Assembly (NCBI RefSeq): GCF_016860525.1
Contig: NZ_BNEA01000015.1
Span: forward strand, 2,480,001 to 2,544,000
Reading direction: 5' to 3'
Length of the DNA stretch: 64,000 nt
Origin: Streptomyces rubradiris
GTDB taxonomy: Bacteria > Actinomycetota > Actinomycetes > Streptomycetales > Streptomycetaceae
The position numbers and the translations under genes are program-made. Below, piece after piece: positions 31,713 to 40,569 of the stretch (position 1 is its first letter; every line of letters begins with the position of its first letter). A model generated the notes under the pieces. That model worked only from the letters and a program-made list of their open reading frames with translations, did no database searches and was not told where the DNA came from.

Positions 31713-32753
31713 TCAGACCTTCGGCTGCTGCTGGGTGATGCAGTGGATGCCACCGCCACCGGAGAAGATCGTACGGGCGTCCACCAGGGTCACCGTCCGC
31801 TCCGGGAACAGGCGGCGGAAGATCCCGGCGGCGATCTCGTCGCGCGGGTCTTCGAAGCCGCACAGGACCAGGCCACCGTTGCAGATGTAGTGGTTGATGT
31901 AGGAGTAGTCGGCCCAGTGGCCGTCGGCCTCCAGGACGGTCGGGGCGGGCACCTCGACCACCTCCAGGGCGCGGCCCCGGGCGTCGGTCGCCGACCTCAG
32001 CAGGCCGATGACCTCCTTGGTGACCTCGTGGTCGGGGTGGGCGGGGTCGGGCTGGTGGTGGGCGACGACGACGCCGGGGCGGGCGAAGGCGGCGACGATG
32101 TCGACGTGGCCGAGGGTGCCGAAGCCGTGCGGGGGGTAGTCGCCGGTCAGGCCGCGCGGCAGCCAGATCGCCTTCTCGGTGCCGAGGTGGGCGTGGATCT
32201 CCGCCTCGACCTCCGCCTTGGACCAGTGCGGGTTGCGCTCGGGGCCGAGTTGCACGGTCTCGGTGAGCAGGACGGTGCCCTCGCCGTCGACGTGGATCGC
32301 GCCGCCCTCGTTGACCAGCTTCGAGGCGTACGTCCTGGCGTCCGCGAGGCCGGCGACCTGCGCGCCGATCTTGGAGTCGTGTTCCCAGCGGGCCCAGTGC
32401 TGAGCGCCCCAGCCGTTGAAGGTCCAGTCGACGGCGGCCAGGTTGCCCTTGCCGTCGGTGAGGAAGGTGGGGCCGATGTCCCGCATCCAGGCGTCGTCCA
32501 GCTCCCGCTCTACGGTGTCGATGCCGGGGCCGAGGAGCTGCCGGGCCTCGGCGGACTGGCCGGGGCCGCACACGACCGTCACCGGTTCGAAACGGCGGAT
32601 CGCGCGGGCGACGGACGCCCAGGCGGTGCGGGCGGCGGCCAGGTCGGCCGGGTCGTCGAAGGTGGGGTTGGGGCCCGGCCACGCCATCCAGGTGCGCTCG
32701 TGCGGGGCCCACTCGGCGGGCATGCGGAAGCCGTCGGCGGCGGGGGTGCTCAT
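31713..32753 (-). CDS. aguA: Agmatine deiminase (agmatine iminohydrolase)
   Basis: Protein of 346 residues of the guanidino-modifying superfamily. It converts agmatine to N-carbamoylputrescine and ammonia. Family landmarks are MPAEWAPHERTWMAWPGPN near the N-terminus, DDAWMRDIGPTFL, NEGGAIHVDGEGT, HGFGTLGHVDIVAAF and the catalytic Cys in SGGGGIHCITQQ at the end. Its start is 12 bases from ureC upstream. No N-carbamoylputrescine amidohydrolase gene (aguB) is present in this window; the neighbouring urease-like enzyme may fill that step (hypothesis). Confidence 0.93.
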   Translation of the reverse strand: MSTPAADGFRMPAEWAPHERTWMAWPGPNPTFDDPADLAAARTAWASVARAIRRFEPVTVVCGPGQSAEARQLLGPGIDTVERELDDAWMRDIGPTFLTDGKGNLAAVDWTFNGWGAQHWARWEHDSKIGAQVAGLADARTYASKLVNEGGAIHVDGEGTVLLTETVQLGPERNPHWSKAEVEAEIHAHLGTEKAIWLPRGLTGDYPPHGFGTLGHVDIVAAFARPGVVVAHHQPDPAHPDHEVTKEVIGLLRSATDARGRALEVVEVPAPTVLEADGHWADYSYINHYICNGGLVLCGFEDPRDEIAAGIFRRLFPERTVTLVDARTIFSGGGGIHCITQQQPKV

Positions 32754-32765
32754 GCGAGGAGGTCC

Positions 32766-34490
32766 TTAGAGGAAGTAGAGGCGGTTGAGGGAGACGGAGT
32801 CGGCCGGCTGCGAGCGCAGCGGCTCGCCGTCGAGGGTGACCAGGCCGGTGCGCTGGTCGACGTCCACCGCGCCGGTACGGGCGTTCAGCCTCAGGTCGGC
32901 GGGGCCGATGCCGCGGGTGCCGCGCACGGCGACCCGGCGGCGCCGGGTGGGCATCGTGTCGTTGCCCTGGTCGACGGCGGCCTGGGCGACGAACGCCACG
33001 GAGATGTCCGCGGCCGTGGCGCCGTACGCGCCGAACTGCGGCCCGAGGACGAGGGGTTCGCAGGTGTCGGTGGCCGCGTTGGGGTCGCCGACCACGCCGT
33101 ACGCCGGGAAGCCTGCCTTCAGCACGAGCTGCGGCTTGGCGCCGAAGTACTCCGGGCGCCACAGCACGATGTCGGCGAGCTTGCCGGCCTCGATCGAGCC
33201 GACCTCGTGCGAAAGTCCGTGCGCGATGGCCGGGTTGATGGTCAGCTTGGCCATGTAGCGCAGTACGCGGGCGTTGTCGTCGCCCTCGCCGTCGCCCTCC
33301 AGCGGGCCCAGCTCGGCCTTCATCTTGCCGGCCATGGCGAAGGTGCGGCGGACCGTCTCCCCGGCCCGGCCCATGCCCTGGGCGTCGGAGGAGGTGATGC
33401 CGATCGCGCCCAGGTCGTGCAGCACGTCCTCGGCGCCCATGGTGCCGGCCCGGATGCGGTCGCGGGCCATGGCGGCGTCGCCGGGCAGGTCGGGCTTGAG
33501 GTCGTGGACGGAGACGATCATGCCGTAGTGCTCGGCGACCGCGTCCCGGCCGAAGGGCAGGGTGGGGTTGGTGGAGGAGCCGATGACGTTCGGGACACCG
33601 GCCATCTTCAGCACGTTGGGCACGTGTCCGCCGCCGCAGCCCTCGATGTGGAAGGCGTGGATCGTGCGGCCCTCCAGCACCCTCAGGGTGTCCTCGACCG
33701 ACAGGCACTCGTTCAACCCGTCGCTGTGCAGGGCCACTTGGACGTCGTGTTCCTCGGCGACCCGGAGCGCGGTGTCGAGCGCGCGGGTGTGGGCGCCCAT
33801 GTCCTCGTGCACCTTGAAGCCGCTCGCCCCGCCCTCGGCCAGGGCTTCGATCAACGGCGCCGGGTGGGAGGACGAACCCCGGCCCAGGAAGCCGATGTTG
33901 ACCGGCCAGGCGTCGAAGGCGTTGAAGGCGTGGCGCAGCGCCCAGGGCGAGTTGACGCCGACGCCCCAGACGGGGCCGAACTCCTGCCCGATGATCGTGG
34001 TCACGCCGGAGGCGAGGGACGCCTCCATGATGCGCGGCGACAGCAGGTGCACATGGGTGTCGACGGCGCCGGCGGTGGCGATCAGGCCCTCGCCGGAGAC
34101 GATGGAGGTGCCGGTGCCGACGACGACGTCCACGCCGTCCAGGGTGTCCGGGTTGCCGGCCCGCCCGATGGCGGCGATGCGTCCCTCGCGGATGCCGATG
34201 GACACCTTGCGGATGCCCTGCACGGCGTCGATCACGACGACGTTGCTGATCACCACGTCGCAGGTGTCGCGGACGGCGGCGGCCTTCAGGTGCAGTCCGT
34301 CGCGGGCGGTCTTGCCGAACCCGGCCAGGAACTCGTCGCCGTACTTCTGGGCGTCGGACTCGACACGGATCGTCAGCCCGGAGTCGCCGAGGCGGATCCG
34401 GTCGCCGGCGCGCGGGCCGTGGGTGGCCGCGTAGGCGTGCGGGTCGACGTGGATCGACCGGCTCACCTCTCGTCCCTTCGAGCGGCTCAT
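32766..34490 (-). CDS. ureC: Urease alpha subunit-like protein lacking the flap cysteine
   Basis: Protein of about 574 residues, clearly UreC-like. Metal ligands are conserved: H146/H148 (DTHVH), carbamylated-Lys candidate K226 and H228 (GFKVHED), H255 (ALHSD), H281 (HAFHIEG) and D369 (TSSDAQ). The mobile-flap motif normally reading MVCHH is SVHDL here: the flap Cys is Val328, while His329 is kept. GFKVHEDMG replaces the usual HEDWG. The nickel-insertion genes (ureD/E/F/G) are absent from the window. The start overlaps the ureAB stop by four bases; a GTG at 34466 with AAGGGA upstream is an alternative. Substrate other than urea is possible. Confidence 0.9.
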   Translation of the reverse strand: MSRSKGREVSRSIHVDPHAYAATHGPRAGDRIRLGDSGLTIRVESDAQKYGDEFLAGFGKTARDGLHLKAAAVRDTCDVVISNVVVIDAVQGIRKVSIGIREGRIAAIGRAGNPDTLDGVDVVVGTGTSIVSGEGLIATAGAVDTHVHLLSPRIMEASLASGVTTIIGQEFGPVWGVGVNSPWALRHAFNAFDAWPVNIGFLGRGSSSHPAPLIEALAEGGASGFKVHEDMGAHTRALDTALRVAEEHDVQVALHSDGLNECLSVEDTLRVLEGRTIHAFHIEGCGGGHVPNVLKMAGVPNVIGSSTNPTLPFGRDAVAEHYGMIVSVHDLKPDLPGDAAMARDRIRAGTMGAEDVLHDLGAIGITSSDAQGMGRAGETVRRTFAMAGKMKAELGPLEGDGEGDDNARVLRYMAKLTINPAIAHGLSHEVGSIEAGKLADIVLWRPEYFGAKPQLVLKAGFPAYGVVGDPNAATDTCEPLVLGPQFGAYGATAADISVAFVAQAAVDQGNDTMPTRRRRVAVRGTRGIGPADLRLNARTGAVDVDQRTGLVTLDGEPLRSQPADSVSLNRLYFL

Positions 34491-35185
34491 CGCTCCTCGT
34501 CTCCTTCCGGGGTCACTCCCAGGTAGCCACAGGCGGCGGCCCTGCGCAGGGCCTCTTCCTTCGCGCCGGGCGCGTCCAGCGGCCCGTCCACCAGGCCGGC
34601 GAAGCCGATCGCGATCCGCTCGCCGCCGATCGGCACGAGCGGGACCTCGGCGCTCTCGCCGGGCCCGAAGCGGACCGAGGAGCCCGCGGGTACGGCCAGC
34701 CGCATGCCGTAGGCGGCGCGGCGGTCGAAGTCGAGGCGCGGGTTGGCCTCGAAGAAGTGGAAGTGGGAGGTGACGGAGACCGGTACGCCGGCGGTGTTGG
34801 TGACGCGCAGCCGGACGGCGGGTTCGGAGTCGGCGTGCTCGGGGCCGGGCAGCAGCGCGCCCGGGGCGCCCGCGCCGAGGCCCCCGCCGATCGGGTCGGA
34901 GACGACCGCGAGCCGGGAGCCGTCGTCGAAGACGGCCTCGACCATCACCTCGGTGACGACGTCGGCGACACCCGGCAGCACGTCCTCGGGGCCGAGCACC
35001 GACCGGGCGGCCTCGATGGCCTCGGCGAGCCGCTTGCCGTCCCGGGCCGCCTCGCAGACGGTGTCCGCGATCAGCGCGGTGGCCTCCGGCACGTTCAGCC
35101 TGAGGCCGCGCGCCCGGCGGGCCCGGGCCAGCTCCGCGGCCCCGAAGAGCAGCAGCCGGTCACGTTCCGTGGGGGTCAGTCTCAC
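34487..35185 (-). CDS. ureAB: Fused urease gamma/beta subunit
   Basis: Protein of 232 residues that joins the two small urease subunits. Residues 1 to about 100 are gamma (MRLTPTERDRLLLFGAAELA, LNVPEATALIADTV) and about 105 to 232 are beta (LRVTNTAGVPVSVTSHFHFF, EANPRLDFDRRAAYGMRLAV). Fusions of this sort are known in some bacteria. The linker is rich in Gly/Ala/Pro. First gene of the operon ureAB-ureC-aguA-tetR; the palindrome at 35223-35239 lies 38 bases before the start. Confidence 0.92.
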   Translation of the reverse strand: MRLTPTERDRLLLFGAAELARARRARGLRLNVPEATALIADTVCEAARDGKRLAEAIEAARSVLGPEDVLPGVADVVTEVMVEAVFDDGSRLAVVSDPIGGGLGAGAPGALLPGPEHADSEPAVRLRVTNTAGVPVSVTSHFHFFEANPRLDFDRRAAYGMRLAVPAGSSVRFGPGESAEVPLVPIGGERIAIGFAGLVDGPLDAPGAKEEALRRAAACGYLGVTPEGDEER

Positions 35186-35222
35186 GACGCGGCACCTCCT
35201 TGTCCTTCACCACGTCCACAGA

Positions 35223-35239
35223 TTAGAGCACCACTCTAA
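35223..35239. promoter_or_regulatory. TetR-type operator candidate for the urease-like operon
   Basis: TTAGAG-CACCA-CTCTAA is a perfect 6-bp dyad with a 5-base spacer, 38 bases upstream of ureAB. A second CTCTAA half-site occurs at 35302-35307. The TetR gene at the end of the operon is the natural candidate to bind here. Confidence 0.65.
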
Positions 35240-35339
35240 ACAGAGCAGTCGTGAAACCGAAGACCAACCCGACGATCCGTGTCACATCTCATTGAACGTC
35301 GCTCTAATGCTGCGACGGCTGGTTCCGGAGGACATGCGA

Positions 35340-35396
35340 AAGGGGCGCCGGGCGACCGCGCGATCCCTACGATCCCGCGGTCGCCCGACGCCCCTT
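35340..35396 (-). terminator. Strong terminator after ilvE
   Basis: AAGGGGCG-C-CGGGCGACCGCG (35340-35360) pairs with CGCGGTCGCCCG-A-CGCCCCTT (35376-35396), giving 20 paired bases with one mismatch and a 15-base loop. It follows the ilvE stop and separates it from the ureAB promoter. Confidence 0.8.
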
Positions 35397-35419
35397 GAGC
35401 GGCACGTCGGAACGGTCGT

Positions 35420-36508
35420 CTAACCGATCTTGTGCATCCACCCGTGCTTGTCCTCGGAGAGCCCGCGCTGGATGGAGAGCAGCGCCTCCCGCAGCCGCAT
35501 GGTCACCGGTCCGGGCGTACCGTCGCCGTGGGACCACTGGTCGCTCTTGGTCTTGACGTGGCCGATGGGCGTGACCACCGCCGCGGTGCCGCACGCGAAG
35601 ACCTCGGTCAGCGCGCCGGACGCCGCGTCCTCGCGCCACTGCTGGAGGGTGATCGTGCCCTCCTCGGCGGTGTAGCCGAGGTCGCGGGCGACCTGGAGGA
35701 GGGAGTCGCGGGTGATGCCCTCCAGGATGGAGCCGCTGAGCGCGGGGGTGACGATCCGGTCGCCGTAGACGAAGGCGACGTTCATGCTGCCGGACTCCTC
35801 GACCTTGGTGCGGGTCACCGCGTCGAGGTAGACGACCTGGTCACAGCCGTGCGCGGCGGCCTCGGCCTGCGGCAGCAGGGACGCGGCGTAGTTGCCGCCG
35901 GTCTTGGCGTCGCCGGTGCCGCCCGGGACCGCGCGGACGTGGTCCTCGGCGACCCAGATGGTGACCGGCTTCACGCCACCGGAGAAGTAGGCGCCGGACG
36001 GGGAGGCGATCAGCATGAACAGGTACTCGTTGGCCGGGTGGACGCCGAGCGCGGCCTCCGTGGCGAACATGAACGGCCGCAGGTAGAGGGAGGCCTCGCC
36101 GCCGTGCGGCGGGACCCAGTCGGCGTCCTGGGCGAGCAGCGCGTCCAGCGCGGCGATGAACAGCTCCTCGGGCAGCTCGGCCATGGCCATGCGGCGGGCG
36201 GAGCTGCGGAACCGGCGGGCGTTGGCCTCGGGACGGAACAGCGCGACCGAGCCGTCCGGCTGGCGGTACGCCTTCAGGCCCTCGAAGATCTCCTGACCGT
36301 AGTGCAGGACGGCCGTGGAGGGGTCCAGGGAGATCGGGCCGTACGGGACGAGCTGGGCGTCGTGCCAGCCGCGGCCCTCGGTCCACTTGATCGTCACCAT
36401 GTGGTCGGTGAAGTGGCGGCCGAAGCCGGGGTCGGCCAGGATCGCCTCGCGCTCTGCGGCGGCGAGCGGGCTGGCGGACGGCTTGAGCTCGATCGTGGGC
36501 GTCGTCAT
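35420..36508 (-). CDS. ilvE: Branched-chain amino acid aminotransferase
   Basis: Fold-type IV PLP aminotransferase of 362 residues. It performs the last step of leucine, isoleucine and valine synthesis (and the first of their breakdown) with glutamate. Signatures are [55 protein letters not shown] and the Lys of [14 protein letters not shown] that binds PLP. Length is normal for the long (class II) bacterial form. The start follows AAGGA. It is preceded by a short open frame (36522-36599) and the leuB terminator. Confidence 0.95.
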   Translation of the reverse strand: MTTPTIELKPSASPLAAAEREAILADPGFGRHFTDHMVTIKWTEGRGWHDAQLVPYGPISLDPSTAVLHYGQEIFEGLKAYRQPDGSVALFRPEANARRFRSSARRMAMAELPEELFIAALDALLAQDADWVPPHGGEASLYLRPFMFATEAALGVHPANEYLFMLIASPSGAYFSGGVKPVTIWVAEDHVRAVPGGTGDAKTGGNYAASLLPQAEAAAHGCDQVVYLDAVTRTKVEESGSMNVAFVYGDRIVTPALSGSILEGITRDSLLQVARDLGYTAEEGTITLQQWREDAASGALTEVFACGTAAVVTPIGHVKTKSDQWSHGDGTPGPVTMRLREALLSIQRGLSEDKHGWMHKIG

Positions 36509-36521
36509 CAGTGGTTGTCCT

Positions 36522-36599
36522 TCACCGGTTGTAGTGACGGGCCGCGCTCACGCCTGCACTGCCGGTCGTCGATGGTCGGACGTCCGAGCATTCCCTCAT
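36522..36599 (-). other. Short open frame upstream of ilvE, possible leader
   Basis: A 25-codon frame begins with ATG at 36599 after GGAG (spacing eight) and ends 13 bases before ilvE, its stop overlapping the ilvE binding site. The peptide is Arg/Ser-rich, not Ile/Leu/Val-rich, so it is not a classical attenuation leader; translational coupling is possible. It contains the palindrome TCGGACGTCCGA (36576-36587). Confidence 0.3.
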
Positions 36600-36699
36600 A
36601 TCGCGGCTCCGCGTTCGATTATCGCGCGCGGGCGACGGCGGACGGAATCGGGGTGAGACGGCCCAGGGGTTGATGGTGACACCCGGCGGGGCATGGCAG

Positions 36700-36733
36700 A
36701 AGCCGCCGGGTGCGATTCGCGACCCGGCGGCTT
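36700..36733 (-). terminator. Terminator after leuB
   Basis: AAGCCGCCGGGT (36700-36711) and ACCCGGCGGCTT (36722-36733) make a perfect 12-bp stem with a 10-base loop, just past the leuB stop. Confidence 0.8.
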
Positions 36734-36751
36734 GAGGTGTAGCTCGGCGGG

Positions 36752-37795
36752 TCAGCCGGCTACGCGTACGGCGAGCGCGTCGCCGATCTCGGAGGTGGAG
36801 CGGGCCGGCTTCCCGGCGCGCTCGGTCAGGTCGGCGGCCACCGCCGTGTCGATGCGGTCGGCCTCCGCCTCGTAGCCCAGGTGGCGCAGCAGCAGGGCGA
36901 CGGACAGGACGGTGGCAGTGGGGTCGGCCTTGCCCTGGCCGGCGATGTCCGGGGCCGAGCCGTGGACCGGCTCGAACATGGACGGGAACGCGCGGCTGGG
37001 GTTGATGTTGCCGGAGGCGGCCACGCCGATGCCGCCGGAGACGGCCGCGGCGAGGTCGGTGATGATGTCGCCGAAGAGGTTGTCGGTGACGATGACGTCG
37101 AAGCGGCCGGGGTCGGTGACGAGGTAGATCGTCGCCGCGTCGACGTGGATGTAGTCGGTGGTGACCTCGGGGTACTCCTCGGCCACCTTGGTGAAGATGT
37201 TCGTCCACAGGTGCCCGGCGAAGGTCAGCACGTTGTTCTTGTGGACCAGCGTGAGCTTCTTGCGCGGGCGGGCCTGGGCGCGCTCGAAGGCGTCGCGGAC
37301 GACGCGCTCGACGCCGTAGGCCGTGTTGACGGACACCTCGGTGGCGACCTCGTGGGCGGTGCCCTTGCGGATGGTGCCGCCGTTGCCCGTGTACGGGCCC
37401 TCGGTACCCTCGCGGACCACGACGAAGTCGATCTCCGGCTGGCCGGCCAGCGGGGTGGCGACACCGGGGAGCAGCTTGGACGGACGCAGGTTGACGTGGT
37501 GGTCGAAGGCGAAGCGGAGCTTCAGCAGGAAGCCGCGCTCCAGGACGCCGGACGGCACGGACGGGTCGCCGATCGCGCCGAGCAGGATGGCGTCGTGGCC
37601 CTTGAGCTGCTCCAGGTCGGCGTCGGTGAGGGTCTCACCGGTGGCGTGGTAGCGCTTGGCGCCGAAGTCGTACTCCTTGGTCTCCAGCTTCACATCCTGC
37701 GGAAGGACGGCGGAGAGGACCTTCAGACCCTCGGCCACGACCTCCTGGCCGATGCCGTCACCGGGGATCACTGCGAGATTGATGCTGCGAGACAT
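36752..37795 (-). CDS. leuB: 3-Isopropylmalate dehydrogenase
   Basis: Beta-decarboxylating dehydrogenase of 347 residues. It oxidises 3-isopropylmalate to the leucine keto-acid precursor (and can act on the citramalate-derived analogue, linking with CimA). Family motifs are [36 protein letters not shown] (substrate binding), the active-site Lys/Tyr region, [15 protein letters not shown] (metal and NAD) and [19 protein letters not shown]. Standard length. The nearest upstream gene is a 43-residue basic protein. Confidence 0.95.
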   Translation of the reverse strand: MSRSINLAVIPGDGIGQEVVAEGLKVLSAVLPQDVKLETKEYDFGAKRYHATGETLTDADLEQLKGHDAILLGAIGDPSVPSGVLERGFLLKLRFAFDHHVNLRPSKLLPGVATPLAGQPEIDFVVVREGTEGPYTGNGGTIRKGTAHEVATEVSVNTAYGVERVVRDAFERAQARPRKKLTLVHKNNVLTFAGHLWTNIFTKVAEEYPEVTTDYIHVDAATIYLVTDPGRFDVIVTDNLFGDIITDLAAAVSGGIGVAASGNINPSRAFPSMFEPVHGSAPDIAGQGKADPTATVLSVALLLRHLGYEAEADRIDTAVAADLTERAGKPARSTSEIGDALAVRVAG

Positions 37796-37883
37796 GTCGG
37801 CACCCTACTCCTCGTCCCAGGTGATGACACGACCTGTCCGCGATGCGGACAGCGGGGCTTCGTTCCGCACGCGCCGGTCCGGC

Positions 37884-38015
37884 TCAGTGGCCGGTCCGGC
37901 CGCCGTTGTCCCGGCGGTCGAGGGCGCGCTGGAGGGCGGCGGCGGCGTTCTTGCGGTCGGACTCGCTCGTACGGGACACGTGACGGACTCGGCGGCGGAC
38001 GGTGGTCTCGGCCAT
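37884..38015 (-). CDS. Small basic hypothetical protein (43 aa)
   Basis: Begins MAETTVRRRVRHVSRTSESD and continues with an Ala-rich helix (RKNAAAALQRALDRRD) and a short NGGRTGH end. The ATG at 38015 has AAGGAG at a spacing of nine, and codons are strongly G/C-ending, so this is likely a real small gene. Its function is unknown; the Arg-rich start could contact nucleic acid. It lies 88 bases upstream of leuB on the same strand. The flanking 38016-38273 holds no other gene that I can support and is relatively AT-rich near 38200, which suggests promoter sequence. Confidence 0.65.
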   Translation of the reverse strand: MAETTVRRRVRHVSRTSESDRKNAAAALQRALDRRDNGGRTGH

Positions 38016-38273
38016 GGCAATCGACTCCTTCGGCATGCGTGGAGCACGGCAGTGGGGGGATGCAAGACGCCGGAAGGGGCGGGGAGCGCTTGGCCGCAGG
38101 GGTTGCCTGCGCGGGCCGGCTCACGACCGCCATTCGCTGGATGGAGCGAGACGTTCGGCTTCTCTCACGGTAAGGGAGCGGCCCGCGCCTGTCTGCACAA
38201 TTACTCGGACTTCCTACTATCTGAGACGAAGACGCCGCTGAGCTGGGCTTTCATCCAGCCGCGCGACGCGCCG

Positions 38274-38813
38274 TCAGACGACGTCGCCGTCCCGCCAGTC
38301 GAAGACGAGTTCGCCGGACGGCTCCAGCGCAACGGCGGGAGCGGGCCGCACGTACACCCCGCCCTCCTCGTCCGGCAGCCGGACGATGCCCTCCGGGGAC
38401 AGGGCGTGCACCGGTCCGGGCCAGCACTGCCAGCCGCGGGCGGCGTACAGCAGGGCGCCCTCGTCACTCGCCGACAGCGCGCCGAGGTCGTAGGCGCGGT
38501 CGATCATCCGCTCCAGCTCGGCCATCACCCGCCCGCCGAGCCCGGTGCGCCGCACGTCGGCCCGTACGGCGACGCCCTCGACGTAGCCGGTGCGCAGCCA
38601 CCGCCCCCCGTGCCGCACCCGGCGCATCACGAGGGCCCCGTGCGCGGCGAGCCCCGCGCCGTCCTCGATCAGCGCGTGCGTCCCGCCCAGCCAGTGGTCC
38701 TCGTCGTCGTCGGAGCAGTCCCCGTCGAAGGCGTGGTCCAACAGGGCGCGTATCTCCCTGAGTTCGGCAGGTTCGAGGTCGGCGGTGTGGACGAGTCGGG
38801 GCCGAGGAGTCAT
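38274..38813 (-). CDS. GNAT acetyltransferase of the aminoglycoside 2'-N-acetyltransferase AAC(2')-I type
   Basis: Protein of 179 residues. The opening PRPRLVHTADLEPAELREI, the central HALIEDGAGLAAHGALVMRR, TGYVEGVAVRADVRRTGLG (acetyl-CoA site), LGALSASDEGALLYAARGW and the end ELVFDWRDGDVV line up, as I recall it, along the whole length with mycobacterial AAC(2')-Ic (VHTADLD..., GYVEGVAVRADWRG, DWRAGDVW). It therefore may acetylate aminoglycosides or a cell-envelope sugar; activity cannot be inferred with certainty. The start follows an A/G-poor region, and the gene stands alone between two terminator-flanked genes. Confidence 0.85.
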   Translation of the reverse strand: MTPRPRLVHTADLEPAELREIRALLDHAFDGDCSDDDEDHWLGGTHALIEDGAGLAAHGALVMRRVRHGGRWLRTGYVEGVAVRADVRRTGLGGRVMAELERMIDRAYDLGALSASDEGALLYAARGWQCWPGPVHALSPEGIVRLPDEEGGVYVRPAPAVALEPSGELVFDWRDGDVV

Positions 38814-38844
38814 GACGGCAGTATGCCCCGCCGGACATGGCGAC

Positions 38845-38883
38845 GGCCCGGGAGGCCCGCTGCGGGAGCGGGCGTCCCGGGCC
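38845..38883 (-). terminator. Terminator after pruA
   Basis: GGCCCGGGAGGCCCGCT (38845-38861) pairs with AGCGGGCGTCCCGGGCC (38867-38883), 17 bases with one mismatch around a GCGGG loop, between pruA and the AAC(2')-like gene. Confidence 0.7.
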
Positions 38884-38899
38884 GGGATCGCGGGGGCGG

Positions 38900-40531
38900 T
38901 CAGCCCATGTGCGGGTAGCCGTAGTCGGTCGGCGGGACCAGGGTCTCCTTGATGGCGCGGGTCAGGGTCCAGCGCAGGAGGTTCTGGGGGGCGCCGGCCT
39001 TGTCGTTGGTGCCGGAGGCGCGGCCGCCGCCGAAGGGCTGCTGGCCGACGACGGCGCCGGTCGACTTGTCGTTGATGTAGAAGTTGCCCGCGGCGAAGCG
39101 GAGCTTCTCCATCGTGTACGCCGCCGCCGCGCGGTCGTTCGCGATGACCGAGCCGGTGAGGGCGTAGTCCGACACCGACTCCATCTGGGTCAGCATCTCG
39201 TCGTACTTGTCGTCCTCGTAGACGTACACCGCGAGGATCGGGCCGAAGTACTCGGTGGTGAAGACCTCGTTCTCCGGGTCGGTGCACTCGATGACGGTCG
39301 GCCGGACGAAGTAGCCCACCGAGTCGTCGTAGGAGCCGCCCGCGACGATCGTGCAGGCGGGGTCGGCCTTGGCGCGGTCGATGGCGGCCTTGTTCTTGGC
39401 GAACGCGCGGTCGTCGATGACGGCGCCCATGAAGTTCGACAGGTCGGTGACGTCACCCATGGTCAGGTAGTCGACCTCGGCCGCGAACTCCTCCTTGAAG
39501 CCCGAGTTCCAGATGGAGGCCGGGATGTAGGCGCGGGAGGTGGCGCTGCACTTCTGGCCCTGGTACTCGAAGGCACCGCGGGTCAGTGCGGTCTTCAGCA
39601 CCGCGCGGTCGGCCGAGGGGTGGGCGACCAGGAAGTCCTTGCCGCCGGTCTCGCCGACCAGACGCGGGTAGGAGCGGTACTTCTCGATGTTGTTGCCGAC
39701 CGTCTTCCACAGGTACTGGAAGGTCTTGGTCGAGCCGGTGAAGTGGATGCCCGCGAGGTCCCGGTGTTCCAGGGCGACCTCGGAGACCGCGATGCCGTCG
39801 CCGGTGACGAGGTTGATGACGCCCTTGGGCAGGCCCGCCTCCTCCAGCAGCCGCATGAGCAGCACGGCGGCGTGGGTCTGCGTCGGGGACGGCTTCCACA
39901 CCACCACGTTGCCCATCAGGGCGGGGGCGGTGGGCAGGTTGGCCGCGATCGCCGAGAAGTTGAACGGCGTGATCGCGTAGACGAAGCCCTCCAGCGGGCG
40001 GTGGTCCAGACGGTTCCACACGCCCGGGGAGTTCGCCGGGGGCTGCTCGGCGATGATCTGGCGGGCGTAGTGGACGTTGAAGCGCCAGAAGTCCACCAGC
40101 TCACAGGGCGAGTCGATCTCGGCCTGCTGGGCGGTCTTGGACTGGCCCAGCATGGTGGACGCGGCGATCGTCTCGCGCCACGGGCCGGCCAGCAGCTCGG
40201 CGGCGCGCAGGATGATCGCGGCGCGGTCGTCGAAGGACATCGCGCGCCAGGCGGGGGCGGCGGCCAGGGCCGCGTCGATGGCGTCGCGGGCGTCCTGCTG
40301 GGTGGCGTGCCGGCCGGTGCCGATGACGGCCTTGTGGTTGTGCGGCTGGACCACCTGGAACGGCTCGCCGCCGCCCAGCCGCTTCTCGCCGCCGATGGTC
40401 ATCGGCAGCTCGATCGGGTTCTCGGCCAGCTCCTTGAGCTTGGCCTCCAGCCGGAGGCGCTCGGGCGAGCCGGGGGCGTAGCCGTGCACCGGCTCGTTGA
40501 CGGGGGTGGGGACCTGGGTCACAGCGTCCAT
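38900..40531 (-). CDS. pruA: 1-Pyrroline-5-carboxylate (glutamate semialdehyde) dehydrogenase
   Basis: Aldehyde dehydrogenase of 543 residues that oxidises glutamate semialdehyde to glutamate, the second step of proline use. Signatures are AITPFNFSAIAANLP (cofactor binding), IHFTGSTKTFQYLW, VGETGGKDFL (general base Glu) and YQGQKCSATSRAYIP (nucleophilic Cys), plus PFGGGRASGTNDKAG near the end. The length and the N-terminal extension fit the monofunctional actinobacterial form. It begins 38 bases after the proline dehydrogenase stop, on the same strand. Confidence 0.96.
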   Translation of the reverse strand: MDAVTQVPTPVNEPVHGYAPGSPERLRLEAKLKELAENPIELPMTIGGEKRLGGGEPFQVVQPHNHKAVIGTGRHATQQDARDAIDAALAAAPAWRAMSFDDRAAIILRAAELLAGPWRETIAASTMLGQSKTAQQAEIDSPCELVDFWRFNVHYARQIIAEQPPANSPGVWNRLDHRPLEGFVYAITPFNFSAIAANLPTAPALMGNVVVWKPSPTQTHAAVLLMRLLEEAGLPKGVINLVTGDGIAVSEVALEHRDLAGIHFTGSTKTFQYLWKTVGNNIEKYRSYPRLVGETGGKDFLVAHPSADRAVLKTALTRGAFEYQGQKCSATSRAYIPASIWNSGFKEEFAAEVDYLTMGDVTDLSNFMGAVIDDRAFAKNKAAIDRAKADPACTIVAGGSYDDSVGYFVRPTVIECTDPENEVFTTEYFGPILAVYVYEDDKYDEMLTQMESVSDYALTGSVIANDRAAAAYTMEKLRFAAGNFYINDKSTGAVVGQQPFGGGRASGTNDKAGAPQNLLRWTLTRAIKETLVPPTDYGYPHMG

Positions 40532-40569
40532 GAGATCCGTAACTCCTTGTACGTGAGCGGGTGGTGGGC

